Part shown: in pieces, positions 48,924 through 58,781 of the stretch | How the letters are laid out: every line of letters starts with the position of its first letter | Numbering within the stretch: position 1 is the stretch's first letter | DNA from: Buchnera aphidicola str. Ak (Acyrthosiphon kondoi) | Lineage (GTDB): Bacteria > Pseudomonadota > Gammaproteobacteria > Enterobacterales > Enterobacteriaceae | Assembly: GCF_000225445.1 (NCBI RefSeq) | Contig: NC_017256.1 | Span: 1 to 64,000 of the forward strand | Length of the DNA stretch: 64,000 nt | Direction: 5' to 3' | The notes under the pieces: model-generated | What the model was told of the DNA's origin: nothing | Databases searched by the model: none | Seen by the model: only the letters and a program-made list of their open reading frames with translations | Program-made: the position numbers and the translations under genes

Positions 48924-49982
48924 TTAAAATATTTTTAATTTAAAAATATCTGATGATTTTATTTTTCCTTTTGGTCCGATAAAGTCTATTTCTGGTTCTA
49001 ATAATATATTAAATTTTTTAAAAATACATGCATGTATTATTTTTGCTAGTTTTATAATTTCTTTAGAAGTGGCATTTTTTTTATTAATTAATATAAGTCT
49101 TTGTCTTTTATGGATAGTAGCATCACCAATTTGAATATTTTTAAATTGATAATGTTCAATTAGCCAGCCACCAGAAATTTTTACTAAACCATTTTTTTGA
49201 GGATAATTCGGTATGTTATATAAGTTTATGAGTTTTTGTGCTTGTTCTTTTTTAATAATAGGATTTTTAAAGAAACTACCAGCATTACCAATTTTTTTTG
49301 GATTAGGTAGTTTTTTTGTACGTATTGTACATATTATATTAAATATTTTATGTGCAGTTATATCTTTTGGTTTGATATAATTTTCTAATGAAGAAAAAAT
49401 AGTTGGATTCCATGTTTTAGATAATTTAATACCAACTCCAATAATAGCATTTTCATAGTTATATTGATTTTTAAAAATACTATTTCGATAAGAAAATTTA
49501 CAAAATTTTTTATTAATTCTTGTGGTTATATTGTTTTTTAAAGATAATACGTCGACATACTCACATATATCTTTAAATTCTAAACCATATGCACCAATAT
49601 TTTGAATTGCTGCAGAACCTATACAACCAGGAATTAATGCTAAATTTTCTAATCCAAAAATACCTAAATTTAAAGTAAATTTTACTAAATCATGCAGTTT
49701 TTCACCTGAAAAAACATATAATAACCAAGAATTTTTTTTTTCTACTATTTTTATACCTTTAATTCGATTAATAATCACTATTCCTCTATAGTTTTCTAAA
49801 AATAATACGTTGCTGCCTTCTCCTAGAATTATATAAGGAATATTAGATACTTTGCAGATTTTTGATATATTAATTAATGATTTGATTGTTTTTACAAAAA
49901 TAATTTTTTTTGCTGTTACATCTACTGCAAATGTGTTTAAATCTTTTAATGATTGATTAAAAAAAACTTTTTTTTTATACAT
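48924..49982 (-). CDS. murB: UDP-N-acetylenolpyruvoylglucosamine reductase MurB
   Basis: FAD/NADPH enzyme that makes UDP-N-acetylmuramic acid for peptidoglycan. It has 352 residues (342 in E. coli), with a short N-terminal extension before the conserved SLKDLNTFAVD. FAD-binding blocks LGEGSNVLFLE and GLENLALIPGCIGSAAIQNIGAYG are intact. The catalytic serine is in NAGSFFKNP and the glutamate in LLEPEIDFIG. In E. coli birA follows; it is absent here. There is no strong ribosome site before the ATG at 49982. Confidence 0.96.
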   Translation of the reverse strand: MYKKKVFFNQSLKDLNTFAVDVTAKKIIFVKTIKSLINISKICKVSNIPYIILGEGSNVLFLENYRGIVIINRIKGIKIVEKKNSWLLYVFSGEKLHDLVKFTLNLGIFGLENLALIPGCIGSAAIQNIGAYGLEFKDICEYVDVLSLKNNITTRINKKFCKFSYRNSIFKNQYNYENAIIGVGIKLSKTWNPTIFSSLENYIKPKDITAHKIFNIICTIRTKKLPNPKKIGNAGSFFKNPIIKKEQAQKLINLYNIPNYPQKNGLVKISGGWLIEHYQFKNIQIGDATIHKRQRLILINKKNATSKEIIKLAKIIHACIFKKFNILLEPEIDFIGPKGKIKSSDIFKLKIF

Positions 49983-50041
49983 AGAATATGAAATAAATAA
50001 AATTGTTCATTATATTTTATAATAACAAATATATATTTTTT

Positions 50042-50060
50042 AGTATTATATAATAATACT
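50042..50060. promoter_or_regulatory. Perfect dyad in the murB-metF divergent region
   Basis: AGTATTAT (50042-50049) and ATAATACT (50053-50060) form an 8-base inverted repeat around ATA, 31 bases before the metF ribosome site. It does not resemble the MetJ box (AGACGTCT repeats). It could be an operator, a promoter element, or chance in A/T-rich DNA. Confidence 0.25.
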
Positions 50061-50100
50061 AGATAACTTTTACTAAAAATTATTTTTAATGGAGTTTAAA

Positions 50101-50979
50101 GTGCGTATTTTTTCTGAATATCATAAAGATATTGTGAATCAAAAATTAGAGAATGTTCGAAATAATATACAGTGTTCTTTTGAGTTTTTTCCACCAAAAA
50201 GTTCTTCTTTAGAAGAAAATTTATGGATTTCAGTTAAACATCTTACTCGATTAAGACCAAAATTTTTTTCTGTAACTTATGGTGCAAATTCTGGTGAACG
50301 TGAAAAAACATATGATATTGTAAAAAAGATATATGAAAAAACAGGTGTTATTACAGCAGCTCATTTAACTTGTGTTAATTCTACATCTGATGAATTAAAA
50401 AAAATAGCACAGAATTATTGGAAGAATGGTATTAAAAGTATTGTTGCACTAAGAGGTGATACTCTAAATAAAAATTATAAGCATACTATATATGCTTTAG
50501 ATTTAGTTGTTTTATTAAAAAAAGTTGCTGATTTTGATATTTCTGTAGCAGCTTATCCTGAATGTCATCCAGAATCAAAAAATTCTAAATTAGATATTCT
50601 TAATTTAAAAAAAAAGATTGATGCTGGCGCAAATAGAGCAATTACTCAATTTTTTTTTAATATTGAAAGTTATTTACGTTTTCGAGAAAATTGTATTAAA
50701 AATAGAATAAATGTTGAAATCATACCAGGTATTTTGCCTGTTTGTAACTTTAGTCAATTGCAACGTTTTTCAAATATGACTAATGTTCAAATTCCTAAAT
50801 GGATGTTTGAAATGTTTCATGGTCTAGATCATGATATATTTACACAAAAGATTGTAGGTTCTAGTATAGCTATAGATATGGTGAATAAATTATCTTCTGA
50901 AGGAGTAAAAAACTTTCATTTTTACACCTTGAATCAGTCTGACATTACTTATTCTGTTTGTCATATTTTAGGTTTATAA
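50101..50979 (+). CDS. metF: 5,10-methylenetetrahydrofolate reductase
   Basis: Makes 5-methyltetrahydrofolate, the methyl donor for MetE. I place the start at the GTG at 50101, with GGAG at 50091-50094 six bases upstream. The product then begins RIFSEYHKDIVNQ and aligns without gaps with E. coli SFFHASQRDALNQ; an in-frame ATG at 50089 overlaps the ribosome site. The length is 292 residues (296 in E. coli, which has four extra at the end). The TIM-barrel motifs FEFFPPK, VTYGANSGE, VALRGD and GANRAITQFFF are all present. It is convergent with argE, ten bases away. Confidence 0.96.
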   Translation: MRIFSEYHKDIVNQKLENVRNNIQCSFEFFPPKSSSLEENLWISVKHLTRLRPKFFSVTYGANSGEREKTYDIVKKIYEKTGVITAAHLTCVNSTSDELKKIAQNYWKNGIKSIVALRGDTLNKNYKHTIYALDLVVLLKKVADFDISVAAYPECHPESKNSKLDILNLKKKIDAGANRAITQFFFNIESYLRFRENCIKNRINVEIIPGILPVCNFSQLQRFSNMTNVQIPKWMFEMFHGLDHDIFTQKIVGSSIAIDMVNKLSSEGVKNFHFYTLNQSDITYSVCHILGL

Positions 50980-50989
50980 AGATTTTAAT

Positions 50990-52135
50990 TTAATAACAAA
51001 ATTTATGTATTAATTTATTAATGATTTTTTTAGTAGGACGGATAAAACTATGCGATAAATATTCATCTGGTTGATGCGCTTGTTCAATAGAACCCGGTCC
51101 TAGTATTAAAGTAGGTGCAATTTTTTCAAGAAAAGGAGCTTCTGTACAGTAATTTTCTGATGTACTATTTAATTGACATAATTTTTCCAATATTTGAATA
51201 GTGTTATCTTTATAAGAACATTTGTAAGCAGGAACAGAAGAAAAAAGTTTTTTTATAAAAATTCGATTGGACCATTTTTTTATAATTTTTTCTAATTTTT
51301 CTTTAATTAAAATTTCAATTTGTGTTAAAGTCAGCCCTGGTATAGGACGTATTTCAAAATTTAATGTACACAAAGAACAAATGCGATTAATTGCATCACC
51401 TCCATGTATAGCAGACAAATTCATAGTTGGATATGGAATAGAAAAATCTTGATGTCGATATTTTCTTTTAAAATGTTTTTGTAAAATTAATAAAGATTTA
51501 ATGATATGATACATGATTTCAATACTATTAACACCATTATCCGGATTACTAGAATGTCCAGTATTCCCTAATACTTCAATTGAATAAGATACATGTCCCT
51601 TATGCGCATTTATTAATTTTAAAGATGTTGGTTCTCCAATTATTATACAATCCGGTTTAATAATGGTGGATTTTATAAAATGTTTAACTCCAGACATATC
51701 TGTTTCTTCATTGGCAGTGGCAAGAATATAAATTGGTTTAGTTATTTTTTTTATATTTATAGTAGAGATTACATCTAATATAAAAGCAAAAAAACCTTTC
51801 ATATCTACTGTTCCTAATCCATAAAATCTATTATCAGCTTCAGTTAATGTGAAAGGATCTTTTGTCCATGCGTTTTCATCAAAATCTACAGTATCTGAAT
51901 GTCCAGATAATAAAAGTCCCCCGTTTCCTGAACCAATACAGGCTAACATGTTAAATTTATTAGTGTGTGGAATTTGATAATTGTTTATTGAAAAATCTAA
52001 ATCAGAGAAATAATTAGATAATAAATCAATAAAATTTTTATTACTTTGATCAATAAGTTTATTATTACTGCTAATTGTAGGAATTTTAATTAGTGACTTA
52101 TAAACTTGAATAAAAGAAGGTATCTTTCTCGTCAT
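50990..52135 (-). CDS. argE: Acetylornithine deacetylase
   Basis: Zinc hydrolase of the M20 family that releases ornithine from N-acetylornithine. It has 381 residues (383 in E. coli). Metal-binding motifs are SGHSDTV near residue 79 and the ATANEETDMSG segment. HKGHVSY, HSSNPDNGVNSIE and EQAHQPDEYL match the E. coli enzyme throughout. It is divergent from argCBGH, as in E. coli. Confidence 0.96.
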   Translation of the reverse strand: MTRKIPSFIQVYKSLIKIPTISSNNKLIDQSNKNFIDLLSNYFSDLDFSINNYQIPHTNKFNMLACIGSGNGGLLLSGHSDTVDFDENAWTKDPFTLTEADNRFYGLGTVDMKGFFAFILDVISTINIKKITKPIYILATANEETDMSGVKHFIKSTIIKPDCIIIGEPTSLKLINAHKGHVSYSIEVLGNTGHSSNPDNGVNSIEIMYHIIKSLLILQKHFKRKYRHQDFSIPYPTMNLSAIHGGDAINRICSLCTLNFEIRPIPGLTLTQIEILIKEKLEKIIKKWSNRIFIKKLFSSVPAYKCSYKDNTIQILEKLCQLNSTSENYCTEAPFLEKIAPTLILGPGSIEQAHQPDEYLSHSFIRPTKKIINKLIHKFCY

Positions 52136-52298
52136 AAAAATTTTCTTGAAAAGTATAATATTTTTAAAATTTAAAGTATTTTATTCATAAATAGATAATT
52201 GATCAATATATTAATAATATAAAATATTTTTTTATAAAATTTTAGTGCATTATTTGATCTATAAATGATAGTTTTTTTTGCAAAGGTTTATTAATTTT

Positions 52299-53303
52299 AT
52301 GTTAAATGTATTAATCATTGGTGCTAGTGGATACGCTGGTGCAGAATTAGTCAACTATATGAATCGTCATACATTTGCTAATGTAAAAAAAATATTTGTT
52401 TCAAAAAATAGTCTAGATCTAGGAAAATTATTTTCGGAAGTACATCAACAATTTAAAAATATTATAGATTTGCGATTTGAAGCCATAAGCAATTCTAACT
52501 GTATTAAAAAAAATATTGATGCTGTTTTTTTAGCAACAGACCATAGTGTCAGTCATTCTCTTGTTCCTTTTTTTTTATCTTCTGGTTGTATTGTTTTTGA
52601 TCTTTCTGCTGCTTACAGAATAAAAAAAAGCAAAGTATATCTAAGTTATTATGGCTTTGTTCATCAATATAAAGAACTTTTAAAAAAATCTGTTTATGGA
52701 TTGGCAGAATGGAAAGAAAAAAAAATTAAAAAAGCAAATCTCATTGCAGTACCTGGATGCTATGCAACTTGTATTCAATTAGCATTAAAACCTCTAATTG
52801 AAGAAGATGTTCTTTGCAATAAAAATATGCCAATTATCAATGCTGTTAGTGGTGTTAGTGGAGCAGGTAGAAAAGCTAATTTAAATAATAGTTTTTGTGA
52901 AGTAAGTTTGCAACCATATAATATTTTTACTCACCGTCACAATCCTGAAATTGTAGAACAATTAGGAATTCCGGTAATTTTTATTCCACATTTAGGTTCT
53001 TTTTCTAGAGGTATAATCGCTACTATTACATGTAAATTAAAATCTAATATTAAATCAATTGATATATATAATATTTTTCATAAATTTTATAAAAATAAAC
53101 CATTAATTCGCATGTATAAAAAATTTTTACCGAGTATTAGATCAGTTGAAAAACAACCATTTTGTGATATTGGATTTATAATAAAAGATAACTATATAGT
53201 AATTGTGACAGCAGAAGATAATTTATTAAAGGGTGCTGCTGCTCAAGCAGTGCAGTGTTTTAACATTCGTTTTGGTTTTTCTGAAACAGAATCAATTATT
53301 TAA
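52299..53303 (+). CDS. argC: N-acetyl-gamma-glutamyl-phosphate reductase
   Basis: NADPH-dependent third step of arginine synthesis. The start is ATG at 52299, giving 334 residues, exactly the E. coli length; an upstream in-frame TTG at 52278 is not family-like. The N-terminal dinucleotide motif is GASGYAGAE, and the catalytic Cys154 is in [17 protein letters not shown] and the end [20 protein letters not shown] are conserved. It is first of argCBGH. Confidence 0.97.
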   Translation: MLNVLIIGASGYAGAELVNYMNRHTFANVKKIFVSKNSLDLGKLFSEVHQQFKNIIDLRFEAISNSNCIKKNIDAVFLATDHSVSHSLVPFFLSSGCIVFDLSAAYRIKKSKVYLSYYGFVHQYKELLKKSVYGLAEWKEKKIKKANLIAVPGCYATCIQLALKPLIEEDVLCNKNMPIINAVSGVSGAGRKANLNNSFCEVSLQPYNIFTHRHNPEIVEQLGIPVIFIPHLGSFSRGIIATITCKLKSNIKSIDIYNIFHKFYKNKPLIRMYKKFLPSIRSVEKQPFCDIGFIIKDNYIVIVTAEDNLLKGAAAQAVQCFNIRFGFSETESII

Positions 53304-53320
53304 TGAATTATGAGGTATTT

Positions 53321-54097
53321 ATGACAAATCCTTTGGTTATTAAATTAGGTGGAGTTCTTTTAGAAAGCGATGATGCTATGATGCGTTTATTTGAAGCTCT
53401 AGTTGATTATCAAAAATTTTATAAACGTCATGTTTTGATAATTCATGGAGGAGGTCGTTTAATTGATGATCTAATGAAAAAACTTTCTCTACCAGTTAAA
53501 AAGAAAAATGGTTTGCGTATTACTCCATCTGAACATATTAATATTATTACAGGTGCATTAGCTGGTACTGCTAATAAAACTTTACTTGCATGGGCGTTAA
53601 AATATAATATAAATGCAGTTGGATTATGCTTAGCTGATGGAAAAAGTATTTCTGTAGAAAAGCTAGATGAAGATTTAGGTCATGTTGGAAAAGCAATGCC
53701 AGGATCACCGTTTTTCTTAAAAAAACTCTGTAAAGAAGGTATTTTACCAATTATTAGTTCGATAGGAATTACTAATGACGGTTTATTAATGAATGTGAAT
53801 GCTGATTTGGCAGCAACAGCCTTAGCAACTACTTTGGAAGCCGATTTAATTTTATTATCTGATATAAGTTCAATATTAGATGGAAAAGGACAAAGAATTA
53901 GAGAAATTAATAGTATTCAAGCTAAACGATTAATTTCACAAGGTATTATTACTAATGGTATGATTGTCAAAGTAAACGCAGCTTTAGAAGCAGCACGAGT
54001 TTTAAATCGTTCTGTAGATATAGCGAGCTGGCAGAATACTAAAGAACTAAAATTATTATTTAATGGTATAAATATTGGTACTCGAGTTTCTATTTAA
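53321..54097 (+). CDS. argB: Acetylglutamate kinase
   Basis: Second step of arginine synthesis. The start is ATG at 53321, with GAGG at 53312-53315 five bases upstream, giving 258 residues as in E. coli ([11 protein letters not shown]). An ATG at 53303 that overlaps the argC stop would add six residues and has no ribosome site. Phosphate-binding glycines are in KLGGVLL and [18 protein letters not shown] and [12 protein letters not shown] are conserved. The long N-terminal extension found in arginine-inhibited kinases is absent. Confidence 0.96.
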   Translation: MTNPLVIKLGGVLLESDDAMMRLFEALVDYQKFYKRHVLIIHGGGRLIDDLMKKLSLPVKKKNGLRITPSEHINIITGALAGTANKTLLAWALKYNINAVGLCLADGKSISVEKLDEDLGHVGKAMPGSPFFLKKLCKEGILPIISSIGITNDGLLMNVNADLAATALATTLEADLILLSDISSILDGKGQRIREINSIQAKRLISQGIITNGMIVKVNAALEAARVLNRSVDIASWQNTKELKLLFNGINIGTRVSI

Positions 54098-54125
54098 TTG
54101 TATCATCAATATATTAGGTTTAAAC

Positions 54126-55337
54126 ATGATTAGAAAAAAAAATAACACAGTTGTTTTAGCATACTCTGGTGGTTTGGATACTTCAGCAATTATCCCCTGG
54201 CTTAAAGAAAATTATAATTTTGAAGTTGTTGCTTTTGTAGCCGATATAGGACAGTCAAAAAAAGATTTGAATGGAATTGAAAAAAAATCATTGGAATCTG
54301 GTGCGTCTAGTTGTCATGTTTTCGATTTAAAAGAGGAATTTATAGAGAATTATGTCTATCCTGTTTTAAAAACAGGTGCTTTATATGAAGGTAATTATTT
54401 ATTAGGAACAGCAATAGCTAGGCCTATCATTGCAAAAAAACAAGTGGAATTAGCATTAAATATTGGAGCAAATTCATTATGTCATGGTGCTACAGGGAAA
54501 GGCAATGATCAAGTGCGATTTGAAATGGCTTATGCAGCATTGGCTCCAGATTTAAATGTAATTGCTCCCTGGCGAGAATGGAATCTTGATTCAAGAGAAT
54601 CGTTATTAAAATATTTACACGAAAGAAATATTCCCATAACGGCAACATTGGAAAAAATATATAGTAGAGATGAAAATTCTTGGCATATTTCTACAGAAGG
54701 AGGTTTACTTGAAAATCCTTGGAATCAATCGAATGAGGATTGTTGGAATTGGACAGTAGATCCTGAAGATGCTCCAGAAAAACCTGAATATATTTTATTA
54801 GCATTGAAAGAAGGTTGTGTAGTATCTGTTAATAATAAACAATTAAATCCATTAAAATGTGTTGAAGAATTAAATAATTTAGGTTCTAAACATGGTATTG
54901 GTAGAATTGACATTGTTGAAAATAGATTAATTGGCATGAAATCTAGAGGATGCTATGAAACACCTGGAGGTACTATTATTACAACAGCTATAAAAGCAAT
55001 CGAACAATTAGTATTAGATCGTGAAAGTTTTCAATGGAGAGAAAAAATAGGATTAGAAATGTCATCTATTGTTTATGATGGACGTTGGTTTTCTCCAATA
55101 CGTAAGTCTTTGCAGGCTGCCGCTGATTCTTTATCATCAGAAATTACTGGAGAAGTTATGTTAAAATTATATAAGGGTAGTGTAACAGCTGTTCAGAAAA
55201 GTTCTCCTAATTCATTATATTCTGAAGAATATGCTACTTTTGGTAAAGATCAAGTTTATAAACAATCTGATGCAGATGGATTTGTGCGTCTTTTTTCTCT
55301 TTCTTCAAGAATACGCGCACAAAATCAATTAAAATAG
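54126..55337 (+). CDS. argG: Argininosuccinate synthase (short type)
   Basis: Joins citrulline and aspartate using ATP. The start is ATG at 54126 with AGG at 54116-54118, giving 403 residues. The ATP-binding PP-motif SGGLDTS is at residues 14-20, with [13 protein letters not shown] and [10 protein letters not shown]. It belongs to the short type common in bacteria and eukaryotes, not to the 447-residue type of E. coli argG. It stands between argB and argH; E. coli keeps argG elsewhere. Confidence 0.95.
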   Translation: MIRKKNNTVVLAYSGGLDTSAIIPWLKENYNFEVVAFVADIGQSKKDLNGIEKKSLESGASSCHVFDLKEEFIENYVYPVLKTGALYEGNYLLGTAIARPIIAKKQVELALNIGANSLCHGATGKGNDQVRFEMAYAALAPDLNVIAPWREWNLDSRESLLKYLHERNIPITATLEKIYSRDENSWHISTEGGLLENPWNQSNEDCWNWTVDPEDAPEKPEYILLALKEGCVVSVNNKQLNPLKCVEELNNLGSKHGIGRIDIVENRLIGMKSRGCYETPGGTIITTAIKAIEQLVLDRESFQWREKIGLEMSSIVYDGRWFSPIRKSLQAAADSLSSEITGEVMLKLYKGSVTAVQKSSPNSLYSEEYATFGKDQVYKQSDADGFVRLFSLSSRIRAQNQLK

Positions 55338-55403
55338 TTTTTTTTGAAAAATTTAAAAATACATTTATAAAACATTACATTTAGTTTTTTATAGAGACAA
55401 TAT

Positions 55404-56783
55404 ATGGCACTTTGGGGTGGACGGTTCATTAATGAATCTCATAAATTATTTAAAGAATTCAATACATCTTTATCTTTTGATAATGTTTTGGTAGAAGAAG
55501 ATATAATTGCTTCAATTGCTTGGTCTAAAGTTTTAATGAAAATTAAGGTTATTACTGAAAAAGAGCAAACAACAATAGAATCTGCACTTCTCGAATTATT
55601 AATGGAAATTAAAAATCATACTAAAAATATTCTTGCAAGTAATTGTGAAGATATTCATAGTTGGGTGGAAGAAAATCTTATTAATAAAATTGGTCAATTA
55701 GGTAAAAAATTACATACTGGTCGCAGTAGAAATGATCAAATTACAACTGATTTAAAGTTATGGTGTAGAAATAAAATATATCTTTTACTAAAAAATCTTA
55801 TTGAACTACAAAAAAATTTTATTTTAAATGCTGAATTTAATCATGATGTTATCATGCCAGGATATACCCATTTACAGCGAGCTCAACCTATTACTTTTTC
55901 CTATTGGTGTTTAGCTTATGTTGAAATGTTAAGACGAGATGTTAGTCGCTTGAAAGATGTGCTAAAAAGATTAAATACTAGTCCTCTTGGATCTGGTGCT
56001 TTATCTGGAACAGCATGGAAAATTAATCGTGAAGAACTGGCTTCATCTATGGGATTTGATTCTGCAACTAATAACGCACTTGATAGTGTGTCTGATCGCG
56101 ATTATGTTATTGAATTATTATCATCTGCATCAATTAGCATGATACACCTATCACGTTTTTCTGAAGATATGATTTTTTTTAATTCTGGTGAAGCTAACTT
56201 TATTGAATTGTCTGACTCCATTACTTCAGGTTCCTCATTAATGCCTCAAAAAAAAAATCCAGATGCATTAGAACTTATTCGTGCTAAATGTGGTCGTGTT
56301 CATGGTGCATTAATGTCTATTTTAGTCGTATTGAAATCTCTTCCTTTATCTTATAATAAAGATATGCAGGAAGATAAAGAGGGTTTGTTTGATTCAATAA
56401 AAACATGGAATGATTGTGTATGCATGGCGATTTTAGTTTTAAAAAATATGAAAATTAAATATGAATCATGTCGTAAAGCTGCAGAAGAAGGATATTCTAA
56501 TGCAACAGAGATTGCAGATTATTTAGTAAAAAAAGGAGTTGCTTTTCGTGAAGCACATAACATATCTGGTCAATTGGTGCTTCGAGCAATTAGTGAAAAA
56601 AAATCTTTAAATGATTTAGAATTATCTGTATTTCAAAATTATAGTAAGCTTATTAAAGATGATATATATAAGCATATCACTTTAGAATCTTGTCTAGATA
56701 AGAGATCATCTAAAGGTGGTGTAGCACCCTCTCAGGTTTATGAAGAAATTATAAAAGCAAAAAAAAGATTGAATATTTTTTAA
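55404..56783 (+). CDS. argH: Argininosuccinate lyase
   Basis: Splits argininosuccinate into arginine and fumarate. It has 459 residues (457 in E. coli). It starts MALWGGRF. The catalytic signature loop [12 protein letters not shown] is at residues 276-287, with TGRSRNDQI and the THLQRAQP segment also kept. The codons for QKKN form an uninterrupted run of ten A (56248-56257). It is the last gene of argCBGH and is followed by a long hairpin. Confidence 0.97.
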   Translation: MALWGGRFINESHKLFKEFNTSLSFDNVLVEEDIIASIAWSKVLMKIKVITEKEQTTIESALLELLMEIKNHTKNILASNCEDIHSWVEENLINKIGQLGKKLHTGRSRNDQITTDLKLWCRNKIYLLLKNLIELQKNFILNAEFNHDVIMPGYTHLQRAQPITFSYWCLAYVEMLRRDVSRLKDVLKRLNTSPLGSGALSGTAWKINREELASSMGFDSATNNALDSVSDRDYVIELLSSASISMIHLSRFSEDMIFFNSGEANFIELSDSITSGSSLMPQKKNPDALELIRAKCGRVHGALMSILVVLKSLPLSYNKDMQEDKEGLFDSIKTWNDCVCMAILVLKNMKIKYESCRKAAEEGYSNATEIADYLVKKGVAFREAHNISGQLVLRAISEKKSLNDLELSVFQNYSKLIKDDIYKHITLESCLDKRSSKGGVAPSQVYEEIIKAKKRLNIF

Positions 56784-56802
56784 CATATTTTTTAATTAAT
56801 AT

Positions 56803-56846
56803 TTATTAACTAGCATTTAAAAATTATTTAAATGCTAAGTTAATAA
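56803..56846 (+). terminator. Long hairpin after argH
   Basis: Bases 56803-56821 and 56827-56846 pair over 19 bp with a single bulged A and a five-base AATTA loop (left arm starts TTATTAACTAGC). No U tract follows (CTGTGTAAAA), so it may protect the 3' end of the arg mRNA rather than act alone as an intrinsic terminator. Confidence 0.6.
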
Positions 56847-56880
56847 CTGTGTAAAATATAAAATCTAGGAAATATAATTC

Positions 56881-57315
56881 ATGCAGGATCTAGTGTTTTT
56901 TATTAGCGAACATATTATACTTTTCAGTATATGGTTTTTTTGTCTTATTGGAGTAGTTTTTTTTCTTGCCAAAAATATATTTTTAAAATATAAAATAATT
57001 AACAATTTTCAAGCAATAAAATTAATTAATCAGGAGAAAGCAATTGTAATTGATACTCGTTCTTCAAAACATTTTAAAGAAGGACATATTGTTAATTCGA
57101 TTAATATTCCATTACAAAATATTTTTTCAGGAAACATTAAAGAAATAAAAATATATAAATTTTCCCCTATTATTCTTGTTTTGAACGAAACATATGGAGA
57201 TAATAAGTGTATTAATGAATTTTTAAAACATGGATTTAAGAATATTTATATCTTAAAAAATGGTATATATTATTGGAATATAGATCATCTTCCACTTGTT
57301 ACTGAAGATAAATAA
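56881..57315 (+). CDS. yibN: Membrane-anchored rhodanese-like protein YibN
   Basis: Rhodanese-like domain with an N-terminal membrane helix; its exact role is uncertain, and links to protein export have been suggested for E. coli. It has 144 residues (143 in E. coli). The hydrophobic segment is at about residues 12-33, then the rhodanese fold with AIVIDTRSSKHFKEGHIVNSINIP and KHGFKNIYILKNGIYYWN. The usual active-site cysteine region is altered (see findings). Next to secB, as in E. coli except that grxC between them is missing. Confidence 0.85.
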   Translation: MQDLVFFISEHIILFSIWFFCLIGVVFFLAKNIFLKYKIINNFQAIKLINQEKAIVIDTRSSKHFKEGHIVNSINIPLQNIFSGNIKEIKIYKFSPIILVLNETYGDNKCINEFLKHGFKNIYILKNGIYYWNIDHLPLVTEDK

Positions 57316-57410
57316 TTTGAATAAGTAAAAAATAATTTTTTTAATGAATAAATAAATACAATTATAAAAATATCAATTCATACATGTTTATTATTTTTTT
57401 TGGAAGTGTT

Positions 57411-57851
57411 ATGTCAGAAGAAAAAAAAAAAGAATTATTTGAAATTCAGCGTATTTATATAAAAGATGCTTCTTTTGAAGCGCCGAATACACCAAATATT
57501 TTTTATATTGATTGGATACCTACTATTAAATTAAATTTAAATACTAGTGCTAATAAAATAAAAAAAAATATTTTTGAAATTGTTTTAAAAGTAAATCTTA
57601 TAGCAAAGATTAAAGAAGAATTAGTTTTTTTATGTGATATAGATCAAGCTGGTATTTTTTTTATTGCAAATTTAAGTGAGAAAAGATTAAATCATTGTTT
57701 ATATTCCTATTGTCCAAATATTTTATTTCCTTATGCTCGTGCATGTATATCTAATTTAATATCTCATGGTAGTTTTCCTCAGATAAATCTTGCACCTATT
57801 AATTTTGATGCTCTTTATAATAATCATATTAAATTAGAAAAAGAAATATAA
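57411..57851 (+). CDS. secB: Protein-export chaperone SecB
   Basis: Homotetrameric cytosolic chaperone that delivers unfolded preproteins to SecA. The start is ATG at 57411 with GGAAG at 57402-57406, giving 146 residues (155 in E. coli, which has a longer tail). An in-frame ATG at 57384 is not supported. Conserved are FEIQRIYIKDASFEAPN, YCPNILFPYARACISNL and INLAPINFDALY. Codons 4-7 include an uninterrupted run of eleven A (57421-57431). In E. coli gpsA lies between secB and cysE; it is absent here. Confidence 0.95.
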   Translation: MSEEKKKELFEIQRIYIKDASFEAPNTPNIFYIDWIPTIKLNLNTSANKIKKNIFEIVLKVNLIAKIKEELVFLCDIDQAGIFFIANLSEKRLNHCLYSYCPNILFPYARACISNLISHGSFPQINLAPINFDALYNNHIKLEKEI

Positions 57852-57938
57852 AAAAACAATAATTATAGCTCTATTCTTCTTTACAAAAAAAGAATTTTTA
57901 ATTTTAAAAATATTACAAATATTTTATAGGAGAAAATT

Positions 57939-58763
57939 ATGTGTGTGTTAGAAATATCAAGAATATGGAAAAAAATACTCTATGAAGTTTCTTTATCATT
58001 AAAAAAAGAACCTTTTTTGTCAGATTTTTATCAAAATAGCATACTTCAGCATCAAAATTTTTTTAGTTCTTTAAGTTATATCTTAGCAAATAAATTATCT
58101 ACATCTATTATTTCTGAAAAAAAAATAAAAAATGTATTTGATGAAATATATTTAAATAATCCTTCTATATTAAATGTAGTAGTACAAGATATTAAAGCTG
58201 TATTGCAGCGGGATCCAGCAGTAAATGATTACTTGACACCTTTACTTTATTTTAAAGGTTTTCATGCATTAGAAGCTTATAGAATAAGTCATCATCTTTG
58301 GAATACAAGAAAAAAATCATTATCTATATATCTGCAAAGTAGGATATCTTCTGAATTTTCAGTTGATATCCATCCAGCTGCATATATTGGATCTGGTGTA
58401 ATGCTTGATCATGCAACTGGCATTGTTATTGGAGAAAGTGTAACTATCGAAAATGATGTTTCAATTTTTCATTCAGTAACTTTAGGAGGAACTGGAAAAA
58501 ATTTTGGTAAAAATAGACATCCTACTATTCGAAAAGGAGTTATTATAGGTGCTGGGGCGAAAATTTTAGGGAATATTGAAGTAGGTTTAGGAGCAAAAAT
58601 AGGGGCTGGTTCAATAGTTTTAAAAAACGTTCCTTCATATGTAACAGTTGTTGGAGTGCCAGCAAAAATTGTGAATCAATTAGATAGTGAAAAATATTTT
58701 TCTCGAGAAGAAAAAAATAATTTACAGAGTATAAATAGATTTCAATATGGAGACGGTATTTAA
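57939..58763 (+). CDS. cysE: Serine acetyltransferase
   Basis: Makes O-acetylserine, the first committed step of cysteine synthesis. It has 274 residues (273 in E. coli). The N-terminal helical domain (RDPAVNDYLTPLLYFKGFHALEAYRI) is followed by the left-handed beta helix with hexapeptide repeats (MLDHATGIVIGE, GAGAKILGNIEVG). The end YGDGI keeps the C-terminal isoleucine that docks in cysteine synthase CysK. AGGAG upstream of the ATG is a good ribosome site. Confidence 0.97.
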   Translation: MCVLEISRIWKKILYEVSLSLKKEPFLSDFYQNSILQHQNFFSSLSYILANKLSTSIISEKKIKNVFDEIYLNNPSILNVVVQDIKAVLQRDPAVNDYLTPLLYFKGFHALEAYRISHHLWNTRKKSLSIYLQSRISSEFSVDIHPAAYIGSGVMLDHATGIVIGESVTIENDVSIFHSVTLGGTGKNFGKNRHPTIRKGVIIGAGAKILGNIEVGLGAKIGAGSIVLKNVPSYVTVVGVPAKIVNQLDSEKYFSREEKNNLQSINRFQYGDGI

Positions 58764-58781
58764 TTTTTATTTATATAAAAT

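Noticed and set aside
50089-50100. ATG start of metF four codons upstream
   Set aside because: Its codons form the GGAG ribosome site for the GTG at 50101, which aligns without gaps with E. coli MetF.
52136-52298. ARG boxes between argE and argC
   Set aside because: Only one half-site-like TTATTCAT is present; no paired 18-base boxes, and no argR in this window.
54075-54125. 17-residue N-terminal extension of ArgG overlapping argB
   Set aside because: Not seen in the family; ATG at 54126 has its own AGG ribosome site.
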